From UBA11090 sp035560555 (GTDB lineage Bacteria; Spirochaetota; Spirochaetia; Treponematales; Rectinemataceae): a stretch of DNA of 64,000 bases. Location: NCBI GenBank assembly GCA_035560555.1, contig DATMZF010000065.1:1-64000 (forward strand). Direction: 5' to 3'. Under the pieces are notes generated by a model. That model saw only the letters and a list, made by a program, of their open reading frames with translations, had not been told where the DNA came from and did not search any database. This document shows, one piece after another, positions 33,788 through 41,625 of the stretch (positions within the stretch are counted from its first letter, which is position 1; each line of letters starts with the position of its first letter). The translations under genes were made by a program, and so were the position numbers.

Positions 33788-33969
33788 CACTCTACCTCCT
33801 TCGCCGAAACGAGATGGTGTACTGTGTTGACCATGCCGAGTATGGCAGGTGTCGCTTCCTTGATGGTCGAAGACCCTATCTTCCGCAGACCGAGGGACCT
33901 GACGGTTGCCCTCATGACCGGCTTCTGATGGATGGTGCTTCGAACAAGGGTTATTTGTATCTTTGCCAT
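33787..33969 (-). CDS. rpmD: 50S ribosomal protein L30
   Basis: A 60-residue protein: MAKIQITLVRSTIHQKPVMR followed by SLGLRKIGSSTIKEATPAI, matching bacterial L30. The ATG at 33969 lies two bases after the rpsE stop. L30 is missing from some bacteria but is kept here in its usual place between S5 and L15. Confidence 0.95.
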   Translation of the reverse strand: MAKIQITLVRSTIHQKPVMRATVRSLGLRKIGSSTIKEATPAILGMVNTVHHLVSAKEVE

Positions 33970-33971
33970 GA

Positions 33972-34484
33972 TTAGCCCCACATATCCTTCAGCGATTTGC
34001 CGCGGTTTTTAGCCACGGTCTTCGCATCCAGCAGCTTTCCCGCTCCGTCGAACACGGCGCGGACGATGTTCATCGAATTCCTCGAACCAATGCACTTGGA
34101 AATGACATCGGTGTAGCCCGCGGCTTCCATGATGGCGCGCACGGGACCGCCAGCGATGACGCCCGAACCGGAAACGGCCGGTTTGATGAGCACTTCGGTC
34201 GCCTTGTATTTCCCGACGATTTCGTGGGGAAGCGTGCCGTTCTTGACCGGCACATGGACGATGGCTCTCTTGGCCTTATCGACGGACTTGCGAATCGCCT
34301 CGGTCACGTCGTTGGCCTTTCCGAAACCGAAGCCCACATTGCCCTGGTGATCACCAACCACGGTGAGCGCCGAGAAAGAGAAGCGCCTGCCGCCCTTGAC
34401 GACCTTGGCCGTCCTGTTCAGCTGTACCAGCTTCTCGGTAAAATTATCGCGTGGCTGCGAGTCATCTCTTCTATTTCTGTCCAC
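33972..34484 (-). CDS. rpsE: 30S ribosomal protein S5
   Basis: A 170-residue protein involved in decoding accuracy. FTEKLVQLNRTAKVVKGGRR is the double-stranded RNA-binding start of S5, followed by VVGDHQGNVGFGFGKANDV and the ribosomal S5 fold ending at NRGKSLKDMWG. The start is GTG behind a G-rich site. It sits between rplR and rpmD. Confidence 0.97.
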   Translation of the reverse strand: MDRNRRDDSQPRDNFTEKLVQLNRTAKVVKGGRRFSFSALTVVGDHQGNVGFGFGKANDVTEAIRKSVDKAKRAIVHVPVKNGTLPHEIVGKYKATEVLIKPAVSGSGVIAGGPVRAIMEAAGYTDVISKCIGSRNSMNIVRAVFDGAGKLLDAKTVAKNRGKSLKDMWG

Positions 34485-34493
34485 GGAAGCCCC

Positions 34494-34859
34494 CTAGAAT
34501 GTAATCCCGGCTTTGCGGGCGCCATCGGCGATCGCCTTGATTATCCCGTGATACTTGTAACCATTCCTGTCGAACACGACAGTCTTGATTCCTTTCTCAA
34601 GGAGCCTTTTGCCGATCTCCTCACCCAACTTGCCGGCGCCTTCGATGTTCCTCGCGAATTCCTTGAGGGACTTCTCGACGGTTGACGCGCTCGCAAGCGT
34701 ATGCCCAACGCTGTCGTCGATAATCTGCACGTACATGTGGACATTCGACTTGAAAACGGTCATCCGCGGCCTTTCCGTTGTTCCGGAAATAGACTTCCGG
34801 ACCGACACCTTACGCTTCGCGCGCTTTCTCAATTTGTCATCAAGTTCTTTTACGCTCAT
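34494..34859 (-). CDS. rplR: 50S ribosomal protein L18
   Basis: A 121-residue 5S rRNA-binding protein. RAKRKVSVRKSISGTTERPR and VFDRNGYKYHGIIKAIADGARKAGITF are the L18 signatures. It lies between rplF and rpsE in canonical order, nine bases upstream of rpsE. Confidence 0.97.
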   Translation of the reverse strand: MSVKELDDKLRKRAKRKVSVRKSISGTTERPRMTVFKSNVHMYVQIIDDSVGHTLASASTVEKSLKEFARNIEGAGKLGEEIGKRLLEKGIKTVVFDRNGYKYHGIIKAIADGARKAGITF

Positions 34860-34872
34860 ATATTCTCGCGCC

Positions 34873-35415
34873 TCACTTCACACCGGTCTTTCCGACCTTC
34901 CTGCGAATCTTCTCGTCCTCGTACCTAATTCCCTTGCCTTTGTAAGGCTCGGGTCTCCTGAGGGACCGCACCTCGCTGGCAAACTTGCCAAGGAGGGCGT
35001 GATCGGCGCCCGCGATGAGTACCTTCTGGCCATTCGCCTCGATTGTCACGGTGAGTCCCTGGGGAATCATAACCATGAAATCGTTCGAATAGCCGAGGCT
35101 CATGACGAGGAAATTGCCCTGCACTTCGGCACGGTAGCCGACGCCGTTTACGATCAGGGCTCTCTTGAAGCCCTGGGATACGCCAGTCACCATGTTGTTC
35201 AGGAGGCTGCGATAAAGACCATGGAAGGCTCCGCCTTGCTTGGTATCATTCAGCTTCTTGACAAGGATGGCGCCATCCTCAACGACGATTTCGACTTCAG
35301 GAAGATACTCCTGAGAAAGTTTTCCCTTCGGCCCCTCTACCGTCACATTGGTGGGAGTAATGTTTACTTTGACTCCCTGCGGTATTTGGACCGGCCGTAT
35401 TCCGATTCTCGACAT
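34873..35415 (-). CDS. rplF: 50S ribosomal protein L6
   Basis: A 180-residue protein near the GTPase centre. MSRIGIRPVQIPQGVKVNIT at the N-terminus and the signature RRPEPYKGKGIRYEDEKIRR near the C-terminus identify L6. The ATG at 35415 is preferred over an upstream frame that overlaps the end of rpsH. Confidence 0.97.
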   Translation of the reverse strand: MSRIGIRPVQIPQGVKVNITPTNVTVEGPKGKLSQEYLPEVEIVVEDGAILVKKLNDTKQGGAFHGLYRSLLNNMVTGVSQGFKRALIVNGVGYRAEVQGNFLVMSLGYSNDFMVMIPQGLTVTIEANGQKVLIAGADHALLGKFASEVRSLRRPEPYKGKGIRYEDEKIRRKVGKTGVK

Positions 35416-35431
35416 AGCTGTTCCCCTCGAA

Positions 35432-35830
35432 TTACCAGACTGTGCAGATGAGTTCACCGCCCATCTGCTTCTCGACGGCTTTCCTTCCGGTGATAATTCC
35501 GCCGGAAGTGGAAATTATCAGGGTGCCGTAACCGTTGAAAACTCGTGGAAGTTCCTTGTATCCGGAATAGACGCGCCTGCCTGGCTTGGACACTTTGTTC
35601 ATGCCGTGCAGAACGGGGTCATTCCCTTCGTCATACTTGAGGAATATCCTGATAATGTTGTAGCCGTCAGCTTGAATCTTCTTGAAATTCTTTATATAGC
35701 CCTCAGTCTTGAGTATCTTGACGATTTCAAGCTTGAGTTTGGAGGCCATAATATCGACCTTCTCATGACGGGCCGCACTTGCGTTGCGGATCTTTGTCAG
35801 CATGTCCGCGATGGGATCAGAAACGCTCAT
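35432..35830 (-). CDS. rpsH: 30S ribosomal protein S8
   Basis: A 132-residue primary 16S rRNA-binding protein. DPIADMLTKIRNASAARHEK and the C-terminal GYGTLIISTSGGIITGRKAVEKQMGGELICTVW are typical. In E. coli S8 is the translational repressor of the spc operon; whether that holds here is not visible. It follows rpsN by nine bases. Confidence 0.97.
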   Translation of the reverse strand: MSVSDPIADMLTKIRNASAARHEKVDIMASKLKLEIVKILKTEGYIKNFKKIQADGYNIIRIFLKYDEGNDPVLHGMNKVSKPGRRVYSGYKELPRVFNGYGTLIISTSGGIITGRKAVEKQMGGELICTVW

Positions 35831-35839
35831 CGCTACCTC

Positions 35840-36025
35840 CTACCAGCTCGACTTCGTCACGCCCGGGATTTTGCCTTCGGAAGCGAGCTTCCTGAAGCAA
35901 ATTCGGCACATGTCGAATTTTCTCATATAACCCCTAGCTCTTCCACAGATATTGCAGCGTCGAACCAAACGGGTCATGTACTTCGGCTTTTTTTCAGCCT
36001 TAAGAATCATCGCCTTACGAGCCAT
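35840..36025 (-). CDS. rpsN: 30S ribosomal protein S14, zinc form
   Basis: A 61-residue S14 of the short C+ type with Cys24, Cys27, Cys40 and Cys43 (CNICG and CRICF) binding zinc. The order L5-S14-S8 is canonical. No zinc-independent paralogue is present in this window. Confidence 0.97.
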   Translation of the reverse strand: MARKAMILKAEKKPKYMTRLVRRCNICGRARGYMRKFDMCRICFRKLASEGKIPGVTKSSW

Positions 36026-36036
36026 GTACGCCTTCC

Positions 36037-36717
36037 TTACTTTCTGAAGGGCATGCCCAACATGCCGAGAAGGCTCTTCGCCTCCCTGTCGGTCTTCGCG
36101 GTCGTGACGATCGCGATATTGAGTCCCATCACCTTTTCGATCTTGTCAAAATCGATCTCCGGGAAAATAATCTGCTCATTCAGTCCGAGAGAATAGTTTC
36201 CATGTCCATCGAATGCGTTGGCGTTCACGCCCCTGAAGTCCTTTACGCGCGGGAGAGCGACATTCATGAGCCGGTCGAGGAATTCCCACATGTAATTGCC
36301 CCTCAGTGTGACGCGGCAGCCAATTTCCTGTCCTTGCCTGATCTTGAAGGTGGCGATGGACTTCCTCGCCTTTGTCTTCACCGCATGCTGGCCAGTGATG
36401 ATGCCCAGATCGGCCACGGCCGCGTCGAGAAGCTTTTTGTTCTCTTTCGCCTCGCCTACACCCATCGAGACTATCACCTTGACGAGCCTGGGAACCTGCA
36501 TGAAAGATTCATACCCCATCTCCTTGAAGAGTTCGGGAGCGATCTTTTCCTTGTAGATTTTCTTGAGCCGAGGCGGAGTAGCGACTTCAGCCACTTTTGG
36601 CTCGCCCTTGGCCTTGGGTTCCGCTTTAGCTTTGGCATCGGCCTTCGCTTTAGCTTTTGCCAGACCTTCGGCCTTCGCTTTCGCCACGCCTTCTGCCTTG
36701 ACTTTGTCGTCTGCCAT
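36037..36717 (-). CDS. rplE: 50S ribosomal protein L5 with Lys/Ala-rich N-terminal extension
   Basis: A 226-residue protein, about 45 residues longer than usual. The L5 core begins near residue 49 (PPRLKKIYKEKIAPELFKEM) and continues with MQVPRLVKVIVSMGVGEA, KARKSIATFKIRQGQEIGC and the C-terminal NIAIVTTAKTDREAKSLLGM. The extra N-terminal part consists of repeating KA/EG/AK units (KAEGVAKAKAEGLAKAKAKA and more) resembling a lysine/alanine-rich flexible tail. The ATG at 36717 overlaps the rplX stop (TGATG), so the extension is probably translated. L5 binds 5S rRNA and contacts the P-site tRNA. Confidence 0.93.
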   Translation of the reverse strand: MADDKVKAEGVAKAKAEGLAKAKAKADAKAKAEPKAKGEPKVAEVATPPRLKKIYKEKIAPELFKEMGYESFMQVPRLVKVIVSMGVGEAKENKKLLDAAVADLGIITGQHAVKTKARKSIATFKIRQGQEIGCRVTLRGNYMWEFLDRLMNVALPRVKDFRGVNANAFDGHGNYSLGLNEQIIFPEIDFDKIEKVMGLNIAIVTTAKTDREAKSLLGMLGMPFRK

Positions 36718-37034
36718 CAGAGGGCCTCCCCGCACTTCCGGCACACCCTTTTCTTGGTGTCGCCTTCGATCTTGTATCCAATTCTCACGGGACCGCATTT
36801 CTTGCATACGATCATGACATTGGAAATGTCGAGCGCCGCTTCAATTTCCGCAATGCCGCCGCGATCCTGCTGGTTCTTCTTCTTCATGGCTTTTTTGATC
36901 ATGTTGAGGCCAGCCACGATGACTCTACCCTTTTCGCGGTCGATCTTGAGGATCTTGCCCTGCTTTCCCTTGTCCTTGCCGGTTATGACCTGGACAAGGT
37001 CCTCTTTCCGGAGCTTGTACTTAACGTCGGCCAT
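36717..37034 (-). CDS. rplX: 50S ribosomal protein L24
   Basis: A 105-residue assembly-initiating protein with a KOW motif: YKLRKEDLVQVITGKDKGKQ followed by GKILKIDREKGRVIVAGLNM. The C-terminal part has two CxxC pairs (CKKCGPVRIGY and CRKCGEAL), a zinc-binding extension seen in some bacterial L24 proteins. Its stop overlaps the rplE start. Confidence 0.97.
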   Translation of the reverse strand: MADVKYKLRKEDLVQVITGKDKGKQGKILKIDREKGRVIVAGLNMIKKAMKKKNQQDRGGIAEIEAALDISNVMIVCKKCGPVRIGYKIEGDTKKRVCRKCGEAL

Positions 37035-37043
37035 ATCCTCTCC

Positions 37044-37412
37044 TTACAGGACCTCGGGGGCCAGAGAAACGATTTTCATATAATCTTTTTCCCTGAGCTC
37101 TCGGGCAACCGGTCCGAAGATGCGTTTGCCTTTCGGATTTTTGTTCGCATCGATGACCACGCAAGCGTTGTCGTCAAAACGAATATATGTACCATCCGGG
37201 CGCCTGTATTCTTTGTGCGTCCGTACAATTACCGCCTTCTCGATCGTGCCCTTCTTTATGGAAGAATTGGGAAGGGCAGATTTTACGGCCACCACGATGA
37301 TGTCGCCGACTGAGGCGTACCTGCGACGCGTTCCACCCAGCACTTTAATGCACTGGACCGTCTTCGCGCCGGAGTTGTCAGCGACCGTGAGCATGCTTTC
37401 TACTTGAATCAT
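37044..37412 (-). CDS. rplN: 50S ribosomal protein L14
   Basis: A 122-residue protein, MIQVESMLTVADNSGAKTVQ, with GGTRRRYASVGDIIVVAVKS and GPVARELREKDYMKIVSLAPEVL. The ATG at 37412 gives the standard N-terminus. It lies 17 bases after rpsQ and nine before rplX. Confidence 0.98.
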   Translation of the reverse strand: MIQVESMLTVADNSGAKTVQCIKVLGGTRRRYASVGDIIVVAVKSALPNSSIKKGTIEKAVIVRTHKEYRRPDGTYIRFDDNACVVIDANKNPKGKRIFGPVARELREKDYMKIVSLAPEVL

Positions 37413-37429
37413 ATATGTCTCCCGTTCGC

Positions 37430-37702
37430 CTATTTCGCCCGCTGAACGACTTCGATCAATCTCCAGTGTTTGTCGCGGGAGAGGGGCCTGCACTCCTCAA
37501 CCCTGACTAAGTCACCGATATGAGCGTCGTTCTTTTCGTCGTGCGCCTTCACCTTCTTGGACCTGGTCACGTACTTCTTGTACAGCGGGTGAAGCTTCCG
37601 CATCATGACTTCGACGACGATGGTTTTATCCATCTTGTCGGACTTCACGACACCCTGAAACACCAGCTTTCCTTTTTTCTCATTCTGAACGTCGGTATCC
37701 AC
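37430..37702 (-). CDS. rpsQ: 30S ribosomal protein S17
   Basis: A 90-residue OB-fold protein. KLVFQGVVKSDKMDKTIVVE and the GDLVRVEECRPLSRDKHWRL motif identify S17. The start is GTG (GTG GAT ACC) with a GAGGAG site six bases upstream. It lies between rpmC and rplN. Confidence 0.97.
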   Translation of the reverse strand: MDTDVQNEKKGKLVFQGVVKSDKMDKTIVVEVMMRKLHPLYKKYVTRSKKVKAHDEKNDAHIGDLVRVEECRPLSRDKHWRLIEVVQRAK

Positions 37703-37720
37703 GATATTCTCCTCGGGCCC

Positions 37721-37930
37721 TTACGCCTGTTCGCCGACAGCGGGTGTGCGCTTCGCCTGGTTGATGAGGGTCTCCACGCGCGCGATCTGGCGGCGGAGAT
37801 TCCTCTTTGCGAGTGGGTTTTCGACATGTCCCACAACCATCTGGAAGCGAAGGTCGAAATACTTTTTCCTGAGGTCTTCGCGCTTGACGAGAAGCTCCTC
37901 GAACTTCAGCTCTTTGAACGAATTTTTCAT
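37721..37930 (-). CDS. rpmC: 50S ribosomal protein L29
   Basis: A 69-residue helical protein at the exit-tunnel mouth: MKNSFKELKFEELLVKREDL, then LRFQMVVGHVENPLAKRNLR and RRQIARVETLINQ. The ATG at 37930 is four bases after the rplP stop. The N-terminal extension that a longer frame would give overlaps rplP and was dropped. Confidence 0.96.
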   Translation of the reverse strand: MKNSFKELKFEELLVKREDLRKKYFDLRFQMVVGHVENPLAKRNLRRQIARVETLINQAKRTPAVGEQA

Positions 37931-37934
37931 CGTC

Positions 37935-38351
37935 TTACTCCGTTTCCGCGCGCATGGCAAATCTGGTCTTCACCGGAAGCTTCGATCCGGCGAGCCTCAT
38001 CGCTTCTTCGGCGATTTTTGGTTCTACGCCGGAAAGTTCGAAGAGAACGGTTCCGGGACGAACGACCGCGACCCAGTATTCCGGTCCCGGCTTTCCTTTT
38101 CCCATACGGGTTTCCAAGGGGTGCTTGGAAAATGGCTTGTCCGGGAAAATTCTTACCCAGAGCTTGCCGCCCCTCTTGATATAGCGGTTGAGCGCGACGC
38201 GCGCGGCCTCAATCTGCCTGTTGGTGAGCCAATGAGGCTCGAGGCACATCAGGCCATACTCGCCAAACGCTATAGTGTTGCCGCGTTGAGCGTTGCCTTT
38301 TTCCTTGCCTCGCTGCTGCTTTCTGTATTTTACTCTCTTGGGTAAAAGCAT
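37935..38351 (-). CDS. rplP: 50S ribosomal protein L16
   Basis: A 138-residue protein near the A site and the peptidyl transferase centre. MLLPKRVKYRKQQRGKEKGN, LEPHWLTNRQIEAARVALNR and KPLETRMGKG-like HPLETRMGKGKPGPEYWVAV are the family signatures. It is three bases downstream of rpsC. Confidence 0.97.
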   Translation of the reverse strand: MLLPKRVKYRKQQRGKEKGNAQRGNTIAFGEYGLMCLEPHWLTNRQIEAARVALNRYIKRGGKLWVRIFPDKPFSKHPLETRMGKGKPGPEYWVAVVRPGTVLFELSGVEPKIAEEAMRLAGSKLPVKTRFAMRAETE

Positions 38352-38354
38352 ACC

Positions 38355-39158
38355 TTAGCTCCTTGCCCGATCGTCAGTTCTGGGAGCATCGCTGCGGGGC
38401 GCTGCGGGGCGCCTCGGGCGGCGGTCTCCGCCTTCCTTCCTCTCGCCTCTCGGTTCGGCGGAAGCGCCGGCTGGCTCTCTTCGGGCTTTGCGCGCGAGCA
38501 TCCCGGCATCTTCGTTCTTGTCGGCTGAGTACACCATACCCTGATAGATCCACACTTTTACGCCAATCTTGCCGAAGGTCGTCAACGACTCGGCAAAACC
38601 GTAGTCGATGTCGGCGCGGAGGGTGTGCAGAGGAATCCTGCCTTCCTTGAGCTCCTCGGTCCTGGACATATCGGCGCCACCCAAGCGGCCGGAAACGCGG
38701 ATCTTGCATCCCTGCGCTCCGCCCTTGATCGCGTTGGAAATGGACATCTTGAGCGCCTTGCGGAATGAGCCGCGGCCCTCGAGCTGGCGGGCGATATTCT
38801 GCGCGACGATCTGGGCGTTGGTATCGGTCTTCTTGATTTCCTTGATCTTGATCTGCACCTTTTTGGATGCGATCTTCTGGATCTCGAGTCCGATCTTCTC
38901 GATATTCGCGCCCTTCACGCCGATGAGCACGCCGGGTCTAGCGGTGTGGATGATGACGGTGATGCGCTGCGGATGTCGGATGATCTCGATTTCGGCAACG
39001 TCGGCGCCCTTCACTTCGGGCAGCTCAAGAATGCGCTTGCGGATATGCAGATCCTCATGGAGGGTCTTGGCGTAATCGCGCGGCTCAACATACCACCTGG
39101 AACTCCAGTCTTTGTTGATTCCGATGCGCAGTCCGATTGGATTTACTTTATTGCCCAC
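38355..39158 (-). CDS. rpsC: 30S ribosomal protein S3 with extended Arg/Pro/Ala tail
   Basis: A 267-residue protein; the normal S3 body covers about residues 1-215. MGNKVNPIGLRIGINKDWSS, the KH domain around VLIGVKGANIEKIGLEIQKI and the GRIPLHTLRADIDYGFAES motif are clear. The last 50 residues are a low-complexity tail rich in Arg, Pro, Ala and Asp (ARKARREPAGASAEPRGERK, GGDRRPRRPAAPRSDAPRT). S3 forms the mRNA entry channel and has helicase activity; the tail would project near it. Confidence 0.96.
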   Translation of the reverse strand: MGNKVNPIGLRIGINKDWSSRWYVEPRDYAKTLHEDLHIRKRILELPEVKGADVAEIEIIRHPQRITVIIHTARPGVLIGVKGANIEKIGLEIQKIASKKVQIKIKEIKKTDTNAQIVAQNIARQLEGRGSFRKALKMSISNAIKGGAQGCKIRVSGRLGGADMSRTEELKEGRIPLHTLRADIDYGFAESLTTFGKIGVKVWIYQGMVYSADKNEDAGMLARKARREPAGASAEPRGERKEGGDRRPRRPAAPRSDAPRTDDRARS

Positions 39159-39159
39159 C

Positions 39160-39525
39160 TTACGCCTCCGACTTCTTGCCGATTTCTTCGACTACGCAGG
39201 TAATATGGCACATCCTCTTGATGAGCATGTCCGCCCTGCCGCGAGCGCGGAACCAAACCCTCCGCATCTTCGGACCTTCGTCGATCCTAAGCTCCTTGAC
39301 GTAAAGCATATCCTCGCCGAGCTTGCGGTTTTTATTGAGCGCGTTGGACGCAGCGGACACCATAACTTTCTTGATGAGTTTGGCGCCCTTCTGCGGCATA
39401 TTGTCGAGAATAGCCATGGCATCGGTGTAAGGCTTCTCCCTTACGAGATCCGCCACGGGACGAATCTTGAAGGGTGATCCCATGAGCCACTTCGCCGTCG
39501 CTCGGTAACCGGTCTTTTCAATCAT
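39160..39525 (-). CDS. rplV: 50S ribosomal protein L22
   Basis: A 121-residue protein lining the exit tunnel. EKTGYRATAKWLMGSPFKIR, NALNKNRKLGEDMLYVKELR and the tunnel loop GPKMRRVWFRARGRADML are typical. I place the start at ATG 39525, seven bases after a TAGGGG site; a GTG two codons upstream is possible. Its stop is one base from the rpsC start. Confidence 0.96.
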   Translation of the reverse strand: MIEKTGYRATAKWLMGSPFKIRPVADLVREKPYTDAMAILDNMPQKGAKLIKKVMVSAASNALNKNRKLGEDMLYVKELRIDEGPKMRRVWFRARGRADMLIKRMCHITCVVEEIGKKSEA

Positions 39526-39535
39526 GGTCACGCCC

Positions 39536-39817
39536 CTATTTCTTCTCGGCTTTTTTGTCGCTTCCCGCGTGACCGCGGAAGATCCTGGTGGGAGCGAACT
39601 CGCCGAGCTTGTGACCGACCAGGTTCTCGGTCACATAGACCGGAACCCACGTCTTGCCGTTATAAACCGAAATTGTCTGTCCGACCATTTCAGGAATGAT
39701 CGTGGAAGTCCTGGAGTAGGTCTTCACCATTTTTTTGTCTCCGGACTTGCTGACATCCAAAATTTTCTTGTACAGGCTCTTCTCGATGAAGGGCCCCTTC
39801 TTTACGGACCTTGACAC
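39536..39817 (-). CDS. rpsS: 30S ribosomal protein S19
   Basis: A 93-residue head protein. The start is GTG at 39817 (GTG TCA AGG), giving SRSVKKGPFIEKSLYKKILD, behind a clear AGGAG site that follows the rplB stop. YSRTSTIIPEMVGQTISVYN and GHKLGEFAPTRIFRGHAG complete the signature. A longer frame running back into rplB was rejected. Confidence 0.96.
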   Translation of the reverse strand: MSRSVKKGPFIEKSLYKKILDVSKSGDKKMVKTYSRTSTIIPEMVGQTISVYNGKTWVPVYVTENLVGHKLGEFAPTRIFRGHAGSDKKAEKK

Positions 39818-39830
39818 GAGTGTGCTCCTC

Positions 39831-40661
39831 TTACTTGCGGCGCTTCGTGATGAAGCGGCCAGACGGCTTGTGCGTATCGCGCGTCTTGTAACCTTTCGCC
39901 GGCTGTCCCCATGGAGACACGGGCTGCTTGAATCCCTTACCACGACCCTCGCCACCGCCATGCGGGTGATCCACTGGGTTCATCACCGTACCACGGACCG
40001 TGGGCCTGATGCCTCTCCACCTGTTGCGTCCGGCCTTACCCACACGTTCGTTCATGTGCTCTTCGTTTCCGACGGTTCCGATGGTGGCCATGCATTTCTT
40101 GAACACCATGCGAAGCTCGCCCGATGGCAACCTCAGAACGATGTAGTCGCCTTCAAGGCCAGCCAGAAGAGCGTTGGCCCCGGCGGAGCGGGCAAGCTGT
40201 CCGCCCTTTCCAAGCGTGAGCTCAACGTTGTGCACCGTAAAGCCGAGCGGGATATTCTCCAGCGGCAGGGCGTTGCCAACCTCAAGAGGAGCCTGGGGAC
40301 CGGACATGACCTTCTGTCCGACCTTGAGTCCTTTCGGGCTGATCATGTAGCGCTTCTCGCCGTCCGCGTAGACGACGAGGGCGATGTTGGAGCTTCTGTT
40401 GGGGTCGTACTCGATGCCTGCCACGGAGCCAGGAATGCCGAACTTGTCGCGCTTGAAATCGATGACTCTGTACTTCTGCTTGTGACCGCCACCCTGATGT
40501 CGAACGGAGATGCGCCCGTTGGAGGCGCGTCCACCATTGCTCGACTTACCCTTGGTAAGGGATTTTTCGGGATTGCTCCGATTCGAGGTTATCTCATCAT
40601 TCACCACCTGTACTCGGTGGCGCAGGCCCGGCGTGATGGGCCTGAATGTTCTAATACCCAT
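39831..40661 (-). CDS. rplB: 50S ribosomal protein L2
   Basis: A 276-residue protein needed for subunit joining and peptidyl transfer. GGGHKQKYRVIDFKRDKFG, the AGIEYDPNRSSNIALVVY segment and the C-terminal MNPVDHPHGGGEGRG loop with the critical His are intact. Canonical place between rplW and rpsS. Confidence 0.98.
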   Translation of the reverse strand: MGIRTFRPITPGLRHRVQVVNDEITSNRSNPEKSLTKGKSSNGGRASNGRISVRHQGGGHKQKYRVIDFKRDKFGIPGSVAGIEYDPNRSSNIALVVYADGEKRYMISPKGLKVGQKVMSGPQAPLEVGNALPLENIPLGFTVHNVELTLGKGGQLARSAGANALLAGLEGDYIVLRLPSGELRMVFKKCMATIGTVGNEEHMNERVGKAGRNRWRGIRPTVRGTVMNPVDHPHGGGEGRGKGFKQPVSPWGQPAKGYKTRDTHKPSGRFITKRRK

Positions 40662-40678
40662 ATATTCCCCTTACTTCC

Positions 40679-40963
40679 TTACGCGCCTTCGAAAACACGG
40701 ATCGTCTCGCCCTTCTGGAGCCTGACGATCGCTTTTTTCCATTCGGCGGTGTTCCCCGGCCGACCCCTCAAGCGCTTCGGCTTGGAAGCTACATTGATGA
40801 TATTGCAGCTGACGGGATTGACCTTGAAAATCCTCCGCACCGCCTCCATCACCATGAGCTTGTCGGCCCGCTTGTCTACCTTGAAAACATACTGGCCAGT
40901 CTCACGCATGAGGTTGCTCTTCTCAGAGAGCACCGGCTCGATCAAAATCGACTCATATACCAT
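40679..40963 (-). CDS. rplW: 50S ribosomal protein L23
   Basis: A 94-residue protein at the tunnel exit that docks trigger factor and SRP. ILIEPVLSEKSNLMRETGQY, VFKVDKRADKLMVMEAVRRIF and RLRGRPGNTAEWKKAIVRL match the family. It follows rplD by 15 bases. Confidence 0.97.
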   Translation of the reverse strand: MVYESILIEPVLSEKSNLMRETGQYVFKVDKRADKLMVMEAVRRIFKVNPVSCNIINVASKPKRLRGRPGNTAEWKKAIVRLQKGETIRVFEGA

Positions 40964-40978
40964 TTTCGGTGCTCCTTA

Positions 40979-41611
40979 TCAGTTCGCGTAGAACTCGTTG
41001 AGCTGCTTCGCGGCCGACTCCAGGACAACGACCTTCCTTCCGTAGAAGAGATCGTGGGCTCTGAGCCTGTTGTACGAGAGGTAGCTCAGCCACGGAATGT
41101 TCCGCGCCGCTCTCTTGAGCATGGGGTCGTCATCCTTGAGAACGATGATGGTCCTCTGGGGAGCCTTGGCATCCACGAAGGGCGCGAGCGCCTTGATGAG
41201 ATCCTTGGTCTGTCCGGAAGCGACGGTGAAATCCTCGACGATCGCGAGGGTTCCGTCCTGCGCTTTCATGCTGAGAATCGTCTTGAGGGCAAGGCGTTTC
41301 GCCTTGCGGGGCATCATGTAGGAGAAGTCGCGCGGCTTGGGGCCGAACGATATGCCGCCGCCCACGTACACGTTGGATTTCGTGTCGCCGTGGCGGGCGC
41401 GTCCGGTGCCTTTCTGGCTGTAAGGCCTTCTGTTGGTGCCGTGAACTTCGCTCCTGTCCTTTGTGCTCGCCGTACCGAGCCTCGCGTTCGCGAGCTCGTT
41501 GTTGATGGCGTAATAGATGACATCTTCATTGATGGGAAGCCCGAAGACGGCTTCGGAAAGCTCAAGAGTCCTGAGCTCCTTCCCCTCGGTGGAAACAACT
41601 TTACTTTCCAT
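40979..41611 (-). CDS. rplD: 50S ribosomal protein L4
   Basis: A 210-residue protein with a tunnel-reaching loop: RRPYSQKGTGRARHGDTKSN, then GGISFGPKPRDFSYMMPRKA and the C-terminal NRLRAHDLFYGRKVVVLES. In E. coli L4 represses its own operon through the S10 leader; a hairpin in the leader here (42697-42716) could play that part, which is unproven. Confidence 0.97.
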   Translation of the reverse strand: MESKVVSTEGKELRTLELSEAVFGLPINEDVIYYAINNELANARLGTASTKDRSEVHGTNRRPYSQKGTGRARHGDTKSNVYVGGGISFGPKPRDFSYMMPRKAKRLALKTILSMKAQDGTLAIVEDFTVASGQTKDLIKALAPFVDAKAPQRTIIVLKDDDPMLKRAARNIPWLSYLSYNRLRAHDLFYGRKVVVLESAAKQLNEFYAN

Positions 41612-41625
41612 TGGGTCCTCCGCCT

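Noticed and set aside
39818..39961. Upstream extension of S19 into rplB
   Set aside because: A GTG with AGGAG at 39817 gives the standard S19 N-terminus; the extension would overlap the conserved end of L2.
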